From: Alkalicoccus halolimnae
GTDB lineage: Bacteria > Bacillota > Bacilli > Bacillales > Salisediminibacteriaceae
Length of the DNA stretch: 64,000 bases
Reading direction: 5' to 3'
Assembly: GCF_008014775.2 (NCBI RefSeq)
Contig: NZ_CP144914.1
Span: 3,100,001 to 3,164,000 of the forward strand
Made by a program: the position numbers and the translations under genes. The notes beneath the pieces are model-generated. The model was not told the DNA's origin and searched no databases. It was given only the letters and a program-made list of their open reading frames with translations. Below are positions 43,304 to 52,101 of this stretch, one piece after another; positions within the stretch are counted from its first letter, which is position 1, and every line of letters starts with the position of its first letter.

Positions 43304-43960
43304 AAGACTTCCCTCCACTTCAGATATTTTCCGGAAAATAAAGCAGTGCTCCATTATCAGCTCCTGAGGAAGAAGGTTTCTGCTGCACGGGGCGAAATTT
43401 TCTGAAAAAGCAGCAGGAAACGTTCTCCAACCTGAATGTATACATCTTTGAAACATCTTTCAACCAGTATAGCAGAGTTTAATTTTCAGTGTGTCATCAC
43501 TGGGCTGTAATGATAAAAATACATATTGCCAGGGGAAAACTCTAAAGAAAGCAGTGGTCTCCTCCGCCCGCTGGCTGATAGAACAGAATCAGCTGAGAAC
43601 AGGCCCTCCGGAAAGCATTTCAGGAAAATGAAGACAGCCATTTACCGAAGAAGAGGCTAATGAACATAAAAAAATCCGCTTTAAGCTGGGCCGGCTTAAA
43701 GCGGTAAGGGCGCGAAGCAGCTTGGACAGAGCTGCATTCGCAAAAAGGGGGTTGGACAATGGATACAGAGGCGTTAAGGGTGCGGAAGCTGAATCATCTT
43801 CCGGTTGAGCCTCATTCTGTAGCATAATTGTATTATAATACATCGTTTATAAGTCTGTATTCCGCTTCTAAGTCCATTTTCAGCAATTATCCTCCATTTT
43901 CGATATTTCCACTTTCATGAACACTTATATTATTCATATATGAATATAGAAATTCACTCT
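43304..43960. other. Long intergenic region between the ROK kinase gene and htpG
   Basis: No gene is supported. About 43595-43635 (CCCTCCGGAAAGCATTTCAG) looks like a worn R1 right core. A loose inverted pair GCTTTAAGC / GCTTAAAGC at about 43678-43702 may be a weak hairpin. The htpG promoter follows. Confidence 0.4.
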
Positions 43961-43965
43961 TATAA

Positions 43966-43993
43966 TTGACAATCACAATGAATTTAGTAAAAT
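43966..43993 (+). promoter_or_regulatory. Vegetative (sigma-A) promoter of htpG
   Basis: TTGACA (43966-43971), 16-base spacer, TAAAAT (43988-43993). The CIRCE element starts 11 bases further on, at the expected transcription start. Confidence 0.75.
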
Positions 43994-44003
43994 AATAAAT
44001 GGA

Positions 44004-44030
44004 TTAGCACTCCGAACTAGAGAGTGCTAA
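44004..44030 (+). promoter_or_regulatory. CIRCE element (HrcA operator)
   Basis: TTAGCACTC-N9-GAGTGCTAA, a perfect match to the consensus, 35 bases before the htpG start codon and overlapping the predicted transcription start. HrcA bound here would repress htpG until heat shock titrates GroEL. Confidence 0.95.
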
Positions 44031-44065
44031 TAAACGACATTTTCAAAAGAAAAGGGGTTTCCTTT

Positions 44066-45949
44066 ATGGTACAAAAAGAATTCAAAGCTGAATCGAAAAG
44101 ACTCCTGGAAATGATGGTCAACTCCATCTATTCCCAGAAAGAAATTTTTCTGCGTGAACTGATCTCCAATGCCAGTGACGCAATTGATAAAATGTACTAC
44201 CGGGCGTTAACAGACGATACACTCGCCTTTAACCAGGAAGACTTCTACATCCGTGTTTCTGCCGATAAAGAATCACGTACGCTTACGATCGCCGATACCG
44301 GAATCGGCATGACCGAGGAAGAGCTGGAACGCAACCTTGGCACCATTGCAGAAAGCGGGTCCCTCGCTTTCAAAAAAGAAAATGAAGTGGAAGACGGCCG
44401 CGATATTATCGGCCAGTTCGGCGTCGGTTTCTATTCCGCCTTCATGGTTGCTGACCGCGTTATTGTTAATACGAAATCAGCAGATTCCGATCAGGCCTTC
44501 CGCTGGGAGTCCAACGGCGTTGACGGGTATACGATCGAACCCGGAGAGAAAACGGAAGCAGGAACAACCATTACTATTTATATGAAGGAAAACGGAGAAG
44601 AGGATTCCTACGATCAATTTCTTGAAGAGAACAACCTCCAGTCCATCATCAAAAAGTACTCGGACTTCATCCGCTATCCTATCCTGATGAACGTTACTGT
44701 GCAGAAGCCGGCTGAGGAAGAAAACGGCGAAACGGAAGAAGTCGGGGAAGAACAGACCATCAACAGCATGGTTCCTATCTGGCGCAAAGATAAATCCGAG
44801 CTTTCAGACGAAGACTATACGAATTTTTATCACGAAAAACATTACGGTTTCGATCAGCCGCTCAAGCACATTCACATTAATGTTGACGGAACGATCCGCT
44901 ACAGCTCGATTCTGTTCATTCCGGAAACAACGCCTTTCGACTTTTATTCCAAGGAATTTGAAAAAGGGCTGGAGCTTTATTCCAGCGGCGTACTGATCAT
45001 GGAAAAATGTCCGGACCTGCTCCCTGATTACTTCAGCTTCGTCAAAGGAATGGTCGATTCCGAAGATCTTTCCCTGAACATTTCCCGGGAAATGCTTCAG
45101 CATGACCGTCAGCTGAAAATGATCGCTAAAAACATTAAAACAAAAGTGAAAAAAGAACTGCAGACGATGCTTAAAAACGACCGCGAAAACTACGAGAAAT
45201 TCTTCCAGGCATTCGGACGGCAGCTGAAGTTCGGTGTTTACAGTGACTTCGGTCAAAACGCGGATGACTTAAAAGATCTGCTTCTTTTCCACTCGTCCGC
45301 CGAGAAAAAACCAGTAAGTCTCGCCGAGTATGTGGAGCGCATGCCGGAGGAGCAGCAGTACATCTACTACGCTTCCGGTGAATCAATCGATCGTATCGAC
45401 AAGCTTCCTCAGACAGAGCTCGTCAAAGACAAAGGCTATGAACTGCTTTACTTCACTGAAGAAGTTGACGAATTTGCGATTAAAATGATGCGGGAATACG
45501 AAGGCAAAGAATTCAAGTCGGTTTCCAGCGGGGATCTCGGCCTTGAATCGGAAGAAGAAAAAAAGGAATCCGAAGAAACCGCCAGTGAGCACAAGGAAAT
45601 GTTCGAAAAAATGCAGAATATCCTTGGCAGTAAAGTAAACGGCGTCCGCCTTTCCAAACGTCTGAAGTCACACCCGGTGTGCCTGACTGCTGAAGGTGAA
45701 GTGACGATTGAAATGGAAAAAATCCTCGCTCAAATGCCGGAGAACCAGGGCGTTGAAGCAGATAAAGTGCTGGAAATTAACCATCAGCATGACGTCTTTC
45801 AATCCTTGAAAAAGGCGCATGAAGAAAACGACGAAGCCACTTTCGACCTGTATACGAACCTGCTGTACAACCAGGCTCGACTTATCGAAGGTCTTTCTGT
45901 AGAAGACCCTGTCGCCTTCACTAACGATGTCTGCCGGATCATGAAATAA
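44066..45949 (+). CDS. htpG: Hsp90 family chaperone HtpG
   Basis: The start is ATG 44066 ([17 protein letters not shown]) after AAAGGGG; 14 extra codons upstream overlap the CIRCE region. The 627-residue product has the GHKL ATPase domain ([47 protein letters not shown]), the middle domain (about 230-500, with [25 protein letters not shown] region and the catalytic Arg) and the C-terminal dimerisation domain. It is a cytosolic ATP-dependent chaperone. In B. subtilis htpG is a class III heat-shock gene without CIRCE; here it is under a textbook CIRCE, so it should belong to the HrcA regulon with groESL and dnaK. Confidence 0.97.
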   Translation: MVQKEFKAESKRLLEMMVNSIYSQKEIFLRELISNASDAIDKMYYRALTDDTLAFNQEDFYIRVSADKESRTLTIADTGIGMTEEELERNLGTIAESGSLAFKKENEVEDGRDIIGQFGVGFYSAFMVADRVIVNTKSADSDQAFRWESNGVDGYTIEPGEKTEAGTTITIYMKENGEEDSYDQFLEENNLQSIIKKYSDFIRYPILMNVTVQKPAEEENGETEEVGEEQTINSMVPIWRKDKSELSDEDYTNFYHEKHYGFDQPLKHIHINVDGTIRYSSILFIPETTPFDFYSKEFEKGLELYSSGVLIMEKCPDLLPDYFSFVKGMVDSEDLSLNISREMLQHDRQLKMIAKNIKTKVKKELQTMLKNDRENYEKFFQAFGRQLKFGVYSDFGQNADDLKDLLLFHSSAEKKPVSLAEYVERMPEEQQYIYYASGESIDRIDKLPQTELVKDKGYELLYFTEEVDEFAIKMMREYEGKEFKSVSSGDLGLESEEEKKESEETASEHKEMFEKMQNILGSKVNGVRLSKRLKSHPVCLTAEGEVTIEMEKILAQMPENQGVEADKVLEINHQHDVFQSLKKAHEENDEATFDLYTNLLYNQARLIEGLSVEDPVAFTNDVCRIMK

Positions 45950-45990
45950 ATTCTGATAATATATTGAACTGCAGAACATGCCGGCATGAA

Positions 45991-46029
45991 GAAAAGGCCT
46001 CCAGGACACAAGTCCCGGAGGCCTTTTCA
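45991..46029 (+). terminator. Terminator after htpG
   Basis: GAAAAGGCCTCC / GGAGGCCTTTTC stem with a 14-base loop and T-tail, 42 bases after the stop codon. Confidence 0.88.
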
Positions 46030-46039
46030 CCGTGTTGAT

Positions 46040-46455
46040 AAAGTAAAGATAGAGGTCTATTTATTCTATTCCTTGTATTTTTTCCTCCGCTTACCGTCGG
46101 AAGTTTGCCGCAGGGGCCTCCAAAAACAATACAGAGCTTTAACAGAGACACTCATGCAAAAAGCCTTGGACCATGAAGCATGAAAATGGTCTTCTATAGG
46201 AATGGACCTTCTTCTTTATACCGGTGGAATCAATGATGTTCAGGAACGGGGTTTTTCTATGAAAAGGCAGCTCCTGCTCTGGCTTTTTACCGTAAGCTGA
46301 AGAGGACATGGGGCGGCTCCAGGGCGATCAAGGACGAGCCCCACCCCGCCCGACCGGAGGGTGGAAGGGATTAGCTGAGGCCGGCCCGGAAAGCGTCCCT
46401 ATGGAAACGAAAGCGCCCGTTCATTGCTTATCTCCTTTATTTTCAAGGCAGCCTT
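46040..46455 (+). repeat. R1 repeat copy with truncated left module
   Basis: The left module is reduced to the end part (GCCGCAGGGGCCTCCAAAAA, GAGCTTTAACAGAGACACTC). The right module is complete: GGACCATGAAGCATGAAAATG, TATACCGGTGGAATCAATG, TTTTTACCGTAAGCTGAAG, GGACGAGCCCCACCCCGCCC with its complement in GGAGGGTGGAAGG, GGAAAGCGTCCC, TGGAAACGAAAGCG and CTTTATTTTCAAGGCAGCC. It lies between the htpG terminator and the next regulator gene. Confidence 0.85.
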
Positions 46456-46601
46456 TGGTTAAGAGCGGAGTTTTCCAGAATATTTATCACGCGCACTATC
46501 AAAAAGGAAATAATAAACACCTGCTCTTCTCATTAATTACCAGCTTTACTCCCTGAATTTTTAAGCTATAATCTAAGTACTAAGAAAGGGGGACAACGCC
46601 C

Positions 46602-48380
46602 ATGGATACAGAAAAGAAACTGCTCAGCCTGATCAGCTCCACGCGCGTCATGACATCAACCCTTGATTTGGACGAAGTTCTTCATCAGCTTATTAGAGAA
46701 GTACTGAATGTCATTGATGGAGCAAACGCCAGTGTCCTGTTTTTATATGACGAAAAAATTAATAAACTTTACGCAAAAGCCGCCGTCGGTTTTGACATGA
46801 CTTATCTGCGACACGCAAGGCTCGCGCCGGGAGAAGGGATGAGCGGCTCCACATTTCTCGCAAAGAAAGGCCAGATTTTCCTCTCGCAGGATGATACGTT
46901 TCAGCATATGAATAACATCAGTCCTGAGACGAAGGAATCCTACACCCGTTCGCTCGGAGAATATAAACTGCCTACAAGTGCCCTTTCCGTCCCTCTAATA
47001 TCAAAAGGAGACTGTATCGGCGTACTGACTGTGGACATTTACGAAAAAAACGCGAAGTTTGATAAGCAGAATCTTAAACTCCTGGAAACATTCGGTGCCC
47101 AGGCAACGATTGCAATCGAAAATGCGACACTGTTCTCACGCAACGAGCGGACGACGAAAATTCATGAGAAGCTGTCTAAAGCTGCGATCTCCCAGGGCGG
47201 GGTCAAGGAAATTACGAAAACCCTCGCTGAACTAATTGAACATGGAGTCGTTGTTTACAATGAATTTTTTGACCTTCTTGAACCTTCTTCCTATCAAACA
47301 GGCAAAGATGCAGAAAAGCTCTTAGAATCGCTGGGTGATAGTATCCGCGACTATATATCAGAAGACCACGTCTCCTCCGCCTCCACCTCTATCTATGAAA
47401 GACCGCTGGAGGCCGTGCACTTCCCTATTAAATCAGATGCTTACACAATCGGCTACTTAACCATTCTCCTCCATGATCACGAAACGCTGGACCCGCTCGA
47501 CCGCTTTGCTATCGAACAGGCAAGTCTTATATTCGCCCTCGAAATGGCGAGACAGGAACGCACTGCTCTCAATGACCTTAAGCATTCCGGCTATGTCCTT
47601 GACCAGCTTCTCCACAGTGAATGGAATGAACTTTCGATGAATCAGATCGCAAAGCTTCCGGCTTTTTCTTCGGAAAAATGCCAGTACGTCATTGTGCACA
47701 TGGCAATTGATGATCCTATGCTTTCTTTTCACAATCTTTCTGCACAAAAAAATCAGCTGCTTCGGCTTATTTACCGTGAGGTTTTCTCCTACCGCTACAA
47801 AGCATTTGTCCTTGATCAAACGAGGGAAACGACTTTTCTGTTCGCTGCACCGGAAGACGTAAGTGAAAAAAAACTGCATGAAGAACTGGGAATTCTTTTC
47901 AGAACTATTCAGTATCGTTCGCGGGAACGCTTTGCCCTTTCTATTTCTGCAGGGCTCGGCCGGACGGTGAAACACCTGCGTGACATCAGGACCTCCCACC
48001 GTGATGCGAAAAAATGCGTGGATTACATTCAGACGAACCCTCAGTCAGAGAAGCTCGTGAGCTTTTACGAACTCGGCATCCAGCGTTTGTTTTTAAATAC
48101 GGAATGGAACGAACTTGAGGATTTTGTCAGCGATACGATCGGCCCCCTTCTTCAATATGATAAGGCTCATGACACCATGCTTTTTAATACGATGCAGACC
48201 TATCTGGAAACCACTTACAATATTACCCGTACTGCTAAAGCGATGTATGTGCATCCCAACACTGTAAAATACAGGCTGCAGGTTATTGCTTCTCTTTTTG
48301 AGCAGCCGGTCCTTCAGGGAAAAAAGGCTTTCGAAATGCAGCTGGGCATATATATTTATCACTATTTAAAAGGAAAATAA
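46602..48380 (+). CDS. GAF-domain PucR/CdaR-type transcriptional regulator
   Basis: The 592-residue product has an N-terminal GAF domain (about 20-185: LDLDEVLHQLIREVLNVI, APGEGMSGSTF, SALSVPLISKGDCIGVLTVD). A middle region (about 330-480) resembles the GGDEF-like segment of CdaR/PucR proteins (ISAGLGRTVKHLRDIRTSH, RDAKKCVDYI). The C-terminal PucR helix-turn-helix (about 520-585) reads TYNITRTAKAMYVHPNTVKYRL. PucR-type regulators activate purine, allantoin, sugar-acid and related catabolic genes in response to a ligand sensed by the N-terminal domain. The genes downstream (two M20 amidohydrolases and a TRAP importer) are likely targets, which is inference from position. AAGAAAGGGGG precedes the ATG. 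Confidence 0.88.
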   Translation: MDTEKKLLSLISSTRVMTSTLDLDEVLHQLIREVLNVIDGANASVLFLYDEKINKLYAKAAVGFDMTYLRHARLAPGEGMSGSTFLAKKGQIFLSQDDTFQHMNNISPETKESYTRSLGEYKLPTSALSVPLISKGDCIGVLTVDIYEKNAKFDKQNLKLLETFGAQATIAIENATLFSRNERTTKIHEKLSKAAISQGGVKEITKTLAELIEHGVVVYNEFFDLLEPSSYQTGKDAEKLLESLGDSIRDYISEDHVSSASTSIYERPLEAVHFPIKSDAYTIGYLTILLHDHETLDPLDRFAIEQASLIFALEMARQERTALNDLKHSGYVLDQLLHSEWNELSMNQIAKLPAFSSEKCQYVIVHMAIDDPMLSFHNLSAQKNQLLRLIYREVFSYRYKAFVLDQTRETTFLFAAPEDVSEKKLHEELGILFRTIQYRSRERFALSISAGLGRTVKHLRDIRTSHRDAKKCVDYIQTNPQSEKLVSFYELGIQRLFLNTEWNELEDFVSDTIGPLLQYDKAHDTMLFNTMQTYLETTYNITRTAKAMYVHPNTVKYRLQVIASLFEQPVLQGKKAFEMQLGIYIYHYLKGK

Positions 48381-48421
48381 CCGCCCGCTTCAAAGAAAAA
48401 CCCCCTTAAAAATAAAACAAC

Positions 48422-48689
48422 TGAATCAATTTCATAACATACTTTTCAAGTTTTTTTAACGAACATTTTATCAATTTACAGTGTAAATATTCGTCTATGA
48501 AATCGGATGATTGAAACGTAAGACAGCGACTCCGGCGGGAATAAGCGAAGTCTGAAAATCCATTCTTCCAGTGTACAGCACTGGAAGAATTAGTTGAAGA
48601 CGAGCCCCGCGGAAAGCGTCCGTCTGAAGTGGAAATCATTCACCATGTTCGGAAATCTCATTCTTACAGCGACTTATGAAATTGATTCA
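48422..48689 (+). repeat. R3 element with 16-bp terminal inverted repeats
   Basis: TGAATCAATTTCATAA at 48422-48437 is repeated as its exact complement at 48674-48689, enclosing 268 bp. The inside contains ACTCCGGCGGGAATAAGC, a hairpin CATTCTTCCAGTG / CACTGGAAGAATT, then CCCCGCGGAAAGCGTCC and GAAGTGGAAATC, a layout I recall from common non-coding repeats of other Bacillaceae genomes. The R1 right core has a similar plan (ACTCCGGGGCGAATAAG... CGGAAAGCGTCC...TGGAAACGAAAGC), so R1 and R3 may share ancestry. No target duplication is obvious. Confidence 0.75.
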
Positions 48690-48990
48690 ACTACATAAAT
48701 TGAACTCCATATTATTTATATAGATAGAAGGCATGACCACGAAAGCGGTCTTCTCTATCGAAGGAGAGAAGGATGTTCTCATTTTTAACGGCAGACCATT
48801 CTTGCAGGAAGAGCAGAAAAGGAGGACAGCCCGCTCGACCCTGCGCCCCCATGGAAACAAAAGCGGCTGGTTACAGAAGTGGAGACTAATTATTAAGTTC
48901 AACATGCACATTTCAACAGAAATAGAGAAACAGCACTGCTCATTGTCTATTTCAAACAAAAATAATGCTGAACGTTTGTGAATAAATGCT
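48690..48990. other. Spacer upstream of the first amidohydrolase gene
   Basis: No gene is supported. The part at about 48828-48875 (CGACCCTGCGCCCCCATG-GAAACAAAAGCGG) is a weak match to the R1 right core. The rest is AT-rich promoter-type sequence. Confidence 0.35.
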
Positions 48991-49013
48991 GTATCTGATT
49001 ATGTGAAATTATC

Positions 49014-49025
49014 TTATAATTTAGA
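49014..49025 (+). promoter_or_regulatory. Promoter block shared with the paralogous hydrolase gene
   Basis: TTATAATTTAGA, containing a consensus -10 TATAAT, lies 35 bases before the start codon. The identical 12-mer is found at 54061-54072, 33 bases before the start of the second amidohydrolase gene. No convincing -35 is visible, as expected for an activator-dependent promoter. Confidence 0.5.
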
Positions 49026-49059
49026 AAACATACAAAACTAACTGTTGAAGGAGGCTGCT

Positions 49060-50343
49060 ATGTACAAAAAATTACTCGATCATTACGATTCCTCCCTCAC
49101 TAAAAACGGGGTCGACGGGGAACGCCTGGCATCGAGGCTCGATGCTCTCTCTAAAATCGGTCTGACAGAAGATAACGGAAGCCGCCGCATTTCGTTTTCC
49201 CCCGAAGAACAACAGGCTAAAGACCTTGTCAAAGGCTGGATGGAAGAAGCCGGCTTAACCGTAACGCAGGACGGTGCAGCCAATGTTATCGGCAGGCTCG
49301 GCGGCAGCAGCTCATCCAAAACGATCATGGCCGGCTCCCACCTCGACAGCGTACCGAATGGCGGCCATTTTGACGGACCGCTCGGCGTGCTCGCTGCTCT
49401 TGAAGTAGCCCAGGCCTGGAAAGACAGTGGTTTTCACCCTGAAAAATCCTATGAAGTCATCATTTTCACAGATGAAGAAGGCTCCCGTTTTAACAGCGGG
49501 TTAACCGGGAGTCAGGCGATGACCGGTCAGTGGAGCGAAGAACAGAAAAGCAGTCTCACCGATGCTGTTGGCAGAACATTTACGAGTGTTCTAAAAGATA
49601 ATAACCTGAGTTTCCAGACGTTCCATGAAGCAGAACGGGACTTTTCCGACATCGAAGCCTTTGTGGAAGTTCACATTGAGCAGGGAAAGCGGCTGGAAAA
49701 AGAAAACCTTCCGACCGGTATTGTCGAAGGAATCGCAGGACCTTCCTGGCTGAATATCAGTTTTCACGGAAATGCCGGCCACGCTGGAAATACACCGATG
49801 GATGACAGAGAGGATGCCCTCATTGCAGCCGGCCAGTTTATCAGTGCTGTTGAAAACCTGCCTCCGCTCATCAGTCCTTCCTCCGTCGCTACAGTCGGAA
49901 AACTGGACGTAAAGCCGAACGGTGTCAACGTTATTCCGGGAGAAGTCTATCTGACTGTCGACGTCCGGGATATTCACGAAGAGACCCGGGACAAGCTCCG
50001 CGACTCCGTGCTGCTTTTAGCTGAAAAAATAGCTGAAAAGCGGAGGATTCAAGTAGATACAAAGGAAGTAATGTACGTTCAGCCGGTTCAAGTAACTCAA
50101 AACATGCAGCAGAAAGCCGGCAGAGCAGCCGAAGAAGTCCTCGGCAAAAAACCATTTTTTCTTCCGAGCGGTGCCGGTCATGACGCGATGATGATCGGAA
50201 GAAAAACCGATGTGGCAATGCTTTTCACAAGAAGTAAAGACGGGATCAGCCACAGTCCCGAAGAATGGTCGTCGCTCGATGACTGTGTTCAGACCGTTCA
50301 TGTCCTGAAAAAGCTGATCGAATCGCTTAGTTACGTTAAATAG
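49060..50343 (+). CDS. M20-family Zn-dependent amidohydrolase (allantoate/N-carbamoyl amino acid type), copy 1
   Basis: The start is ATG 49060 (MYKKLLDHYDSSL), after GAAGGAGG; a TTG five codons upstream overlaps that site. The 427-residue product has the di-metal motifs of the AllC/HyuC/AmaB group: AGSHLDSVPNGGHFDGPLG, FTDEEGSRF, VHIEQGKRLE and LPSGAGHDAMM near the end, with the lid dimerisation domain (about 215-330, GNAGHAGNTPMDDRED) between. Such enzymes hydrolyse allantoate, ureidoglycine or N-carbamoyl amino acids; which one cannot be read. It is followed 36 bases later by the TRAP binding protein gene and has a close paralogue at 54105. Confidence 0.9.
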   Translation: MYKKLLDHYDSSLTKNGVDGERLASRLDALSKIGLTEDNGSRRISFSPEEQQAKDLVKGWMEEAGLTVTQDGAANVIGRLGGSSSSKTIMAGSHLDSVPNGGHFDGPLGVLAALEVAQAWKDSGFHPEKSYEVIIFTDEEGSRFNSGLTGSQAMTGQWSEEQKSSLTDAVGRTFTSVLKDNNLSFQTFHEAERDFSDIEAFVEVHIEQGKRLEKENLPTGIVEGIAGPSWLNISFHGNAGHAGNTPMDDREDALIAAGQFISAVENLPPLISPSSVATVGKLDVKPNGVNVIPGEVYLTVDVRDIHEETRDKLRDSVLLLAEKIAEKRRIQVDTKEVMYVQPVQVTQNMQQKAGRAAEEVLGKKPFFLPSGAGHDAMMIGRKTDVAMLFTRSKDGISHSPEEWSSLDDCVQTVHVLKKLIESLSYVK

Positions 50344-50378
50344 ATTCAACCATAAACTACTTAAGAGGAGTGGGCATC

Positions 50379-51485
50379 ATGAAAAAAACGTACAGCTTAA
50401 CTGCAGGAGCCGCCGTGTTCCTTTTTCTCAGTGCATGCGGAGTCGAAAGCGGCGAAACTAACAACGCTGCCCAAGACAACGAAGAAACAAATAACAGCAC
50501 AGATAACGCCGCGGAGGAACCGGAAAATGACGAAGCATCAAATAACAGTGCAGACGCTGAACACGTCTGGCAGCTCGGCTGGAACTCCGGTCTGGATGAC
50601 GATTCCAAGGGAGAAGCAGCCAAAGCGTTTGCCGAGTATGTAAACGAAGAGTCGGACGGCCGTATCGATATTGAGTTTTTCCCGAACGAAACGTATGCCA
50701 CTTCTCCGGAAATGATCGAAGCTGTTCAGGTGGGGGCTCTTGATATGGCGCTGCCCGGGGCCAATGAACTGGCCGGCGTCGTTCCTGAATATGCCGCTTT
50801 ATCCCTTCCCTTCCTTACCGAAGGATTCGACGAAGCCCATGCCGTTCTTGACGGCCCTGTAGGAGACGATTTGAAGGCTATGGGAGAAGAAAACGGCTTT
50901 ATCACATTGAACGATGTGGAAATCGGCTTTGCACAAATTACAAATAATGTCCGTCCGATTGAAGAGCCGGAAGACATTGAGGGGCTTACGATCCGCTCCC
51001 CTAACGACGTCAGCCTGATCGAAACGTTCAATGCTCTCGGAGCTTCCGTTTCCACGATGGCTTATACGGAAATCTACAGCGGTCTCTCCCAGGGTGTTAT
51101 TGACGGACAGTTCAATCCGCTTCTCAGCATTTATGACCAGAATATGCAGGAAGTTCAGGATTACCTTTCCATTACGAATCACACGTATTACTATTCCTAT
51201 ATGATCATGGACGACGAACTGTTTAACGGGCTTGATGAAGAACTGCAGCAGATCGTGCGCGACGGTTCGGAACGCGGACGGGACGCAGCACGCGAATTTA
51301 TCGCTTCGGAAGAAGAAGCGGCACTGGAACGGGCCGAAGACGAGTTTGAAGAAGTTACTTACCCGGATCTGCCTCCTTTCCAGGAAGCAGTAGAACCTGT
51401 CTATACCGAAGTGGAAGATGTCATGGGAGCTGAGATTATTCAGGATATGAGAGATTTCCTCGAAGAGTACCGGAACGATCAGTAA
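50379..51485 (+). CDS. dctP: TRAP transporter solute-binding lipoprotein (DctP)
   Basis: The start is ATG 50379 (MKKTYSLTAGAAVFLFLSAC), after AGAGGAGTG. The 368-residue product has a lipoprotein signal with the lipobox LSAC and lipidated C20. An Asn/Glu-rich linker (about 21-60) follows, then a DctP fold: LGWNSGLDDDSKGEAAKAF, FFPNETYATSPEMIEAVQVG, the IRSPNDVSLIETFNALGAS region with the substrate-carboxylate Arg, and YTEIYSGLSQGVIDGQ. It captures an organic acid, probably bearing a carboxylate, outside the membrane and passes it to the DctQ-DctM permease encoded next. The operon order suggests a ligand that the adjacent amidohydrolase can cleave, such as an N-carbamoyl or N-acyl amino acid. 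Confidence 0.93.
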   Translation: MKKTYSLTAGAAVFLFLSACGVESGETNNAAQDNEETNNSTDNAAEEPENDEASNNSADAEHVWQLGWNSGLDDDSKGEAAKAFAEYVNEESDGRIDIEFFPNETYATSPEMIEAVQVGALDMALPGANELAGVVPEYAALSLPFLTEGFDEAHAVLDGPVGDDLKAMGEENGFITLNDVEIGFAQITNNVRPIEEPEDIEGLTIRSPNDVSLIETFNALGASVSTMAYTEIYSGLSQGVIDGQFNPLLSIYDQNMQEVQDYLSITNHTYYYSYMIMDDELFNGLDEELQQIVRDGSERGRDAAREFIASEEEAALERAEDEFEEVTYPDLPPFQEAVEPVYTEVEDVMGAEIIQDMRDFLEEYRNDQ

Positions 51486-51561
51486 AGAACTACAATAAGT
51501 GCGGAGACAGAGGCCTTTCGACGCAGGCCTCTTATTCGCTTAATGAAGGAGGCACCAGCTC

Positions 51562-52101
51562 ATGCCGCAGGAAGAAAAACGCCCCCCGCGCGGAAAAGTT
51601 GCCGTCATCATGCGTTATATTGAAGGAGTTTCCTCGTTTCTGCTGGCGGTGCTGACGGTCGTCGTATTCAGCGAAGTGCTGAGCCGTTATGTTTTCCAGA
51701 CACCGCTCGTTTTTTCCAATGAAATGACCCAGCTTTTGTTTCCGTGGATGATTTTTGTTGCTGCAATTGCCGTAACCCATGATGATGCCCATCTGTCCGT
51801 CTCCTATTTCCGGGACAGGCTCCCCTACTTTATGCAGAAAGGCCTGTACATGTTTTCTAAAGTGGTCATGCTCATATTCTCTGTCTTTATGATCGTATCG
51901 AGCATGCAGTTTGTCGGCAATGTTTCGGGCCAGGTTATGCCGGTGCTTCGTATTTCAAGCGGCTGGCTTGCCTCTTCTGTCGTCTTTTCGTTTATCTTCA
52001 TCAGCCTTGTACTTATTTATCAAATTTATTTAATTTCCACGAACAAAATGCTCGTGCCGGGAGAGGAGGAAGCCTACCTTGATATGGATAATGATCGCTA
52101 G
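51562..52101 (+). CDS. dctQ: TRAP transporter small permease (DctQ)
   Basis: The 179-residue product has four hydrophobic segments (about 17-38, 52-72, 94-114, 135-156) and the DctQ motifs EVLSRYVFQTPLVFSNEM and LLFPWMIFVAAIAVTHDDAHLSV. It forms the membrane complex with DctM and contacts the binding protein. GAAGGAGG precedes the ATG. The 3' end overlaps the start of dctM by 23 bases. Confidence 0.92.
   Translation: MPQEEKRPPRGKVAVIMRYIEGVSSFLLAVLTVVVFSEVLSRYVFQTPLVFSNEMTQLLFPWMIFVAAIAVTHDDAHLSVSYFRDRLPYFMQKGLYMFSKVVMLIFSVFMIVSSMQFVGNVSGQVMPVLRISSGWLASSVVFSFIFISLVLIYQIYLISTNKMLVPGEEEAYLDMDNDR

Noticed and set aside
43589..43843. 84-codon minus-strand frame between the ROK kinase gene and htpG
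   Set aside because: It has no ribosome site, and its C-terminal part overlaps a worn R1 fragment. Low-complexity Ser/Leu/Pro composition is typical of a shadow frame.
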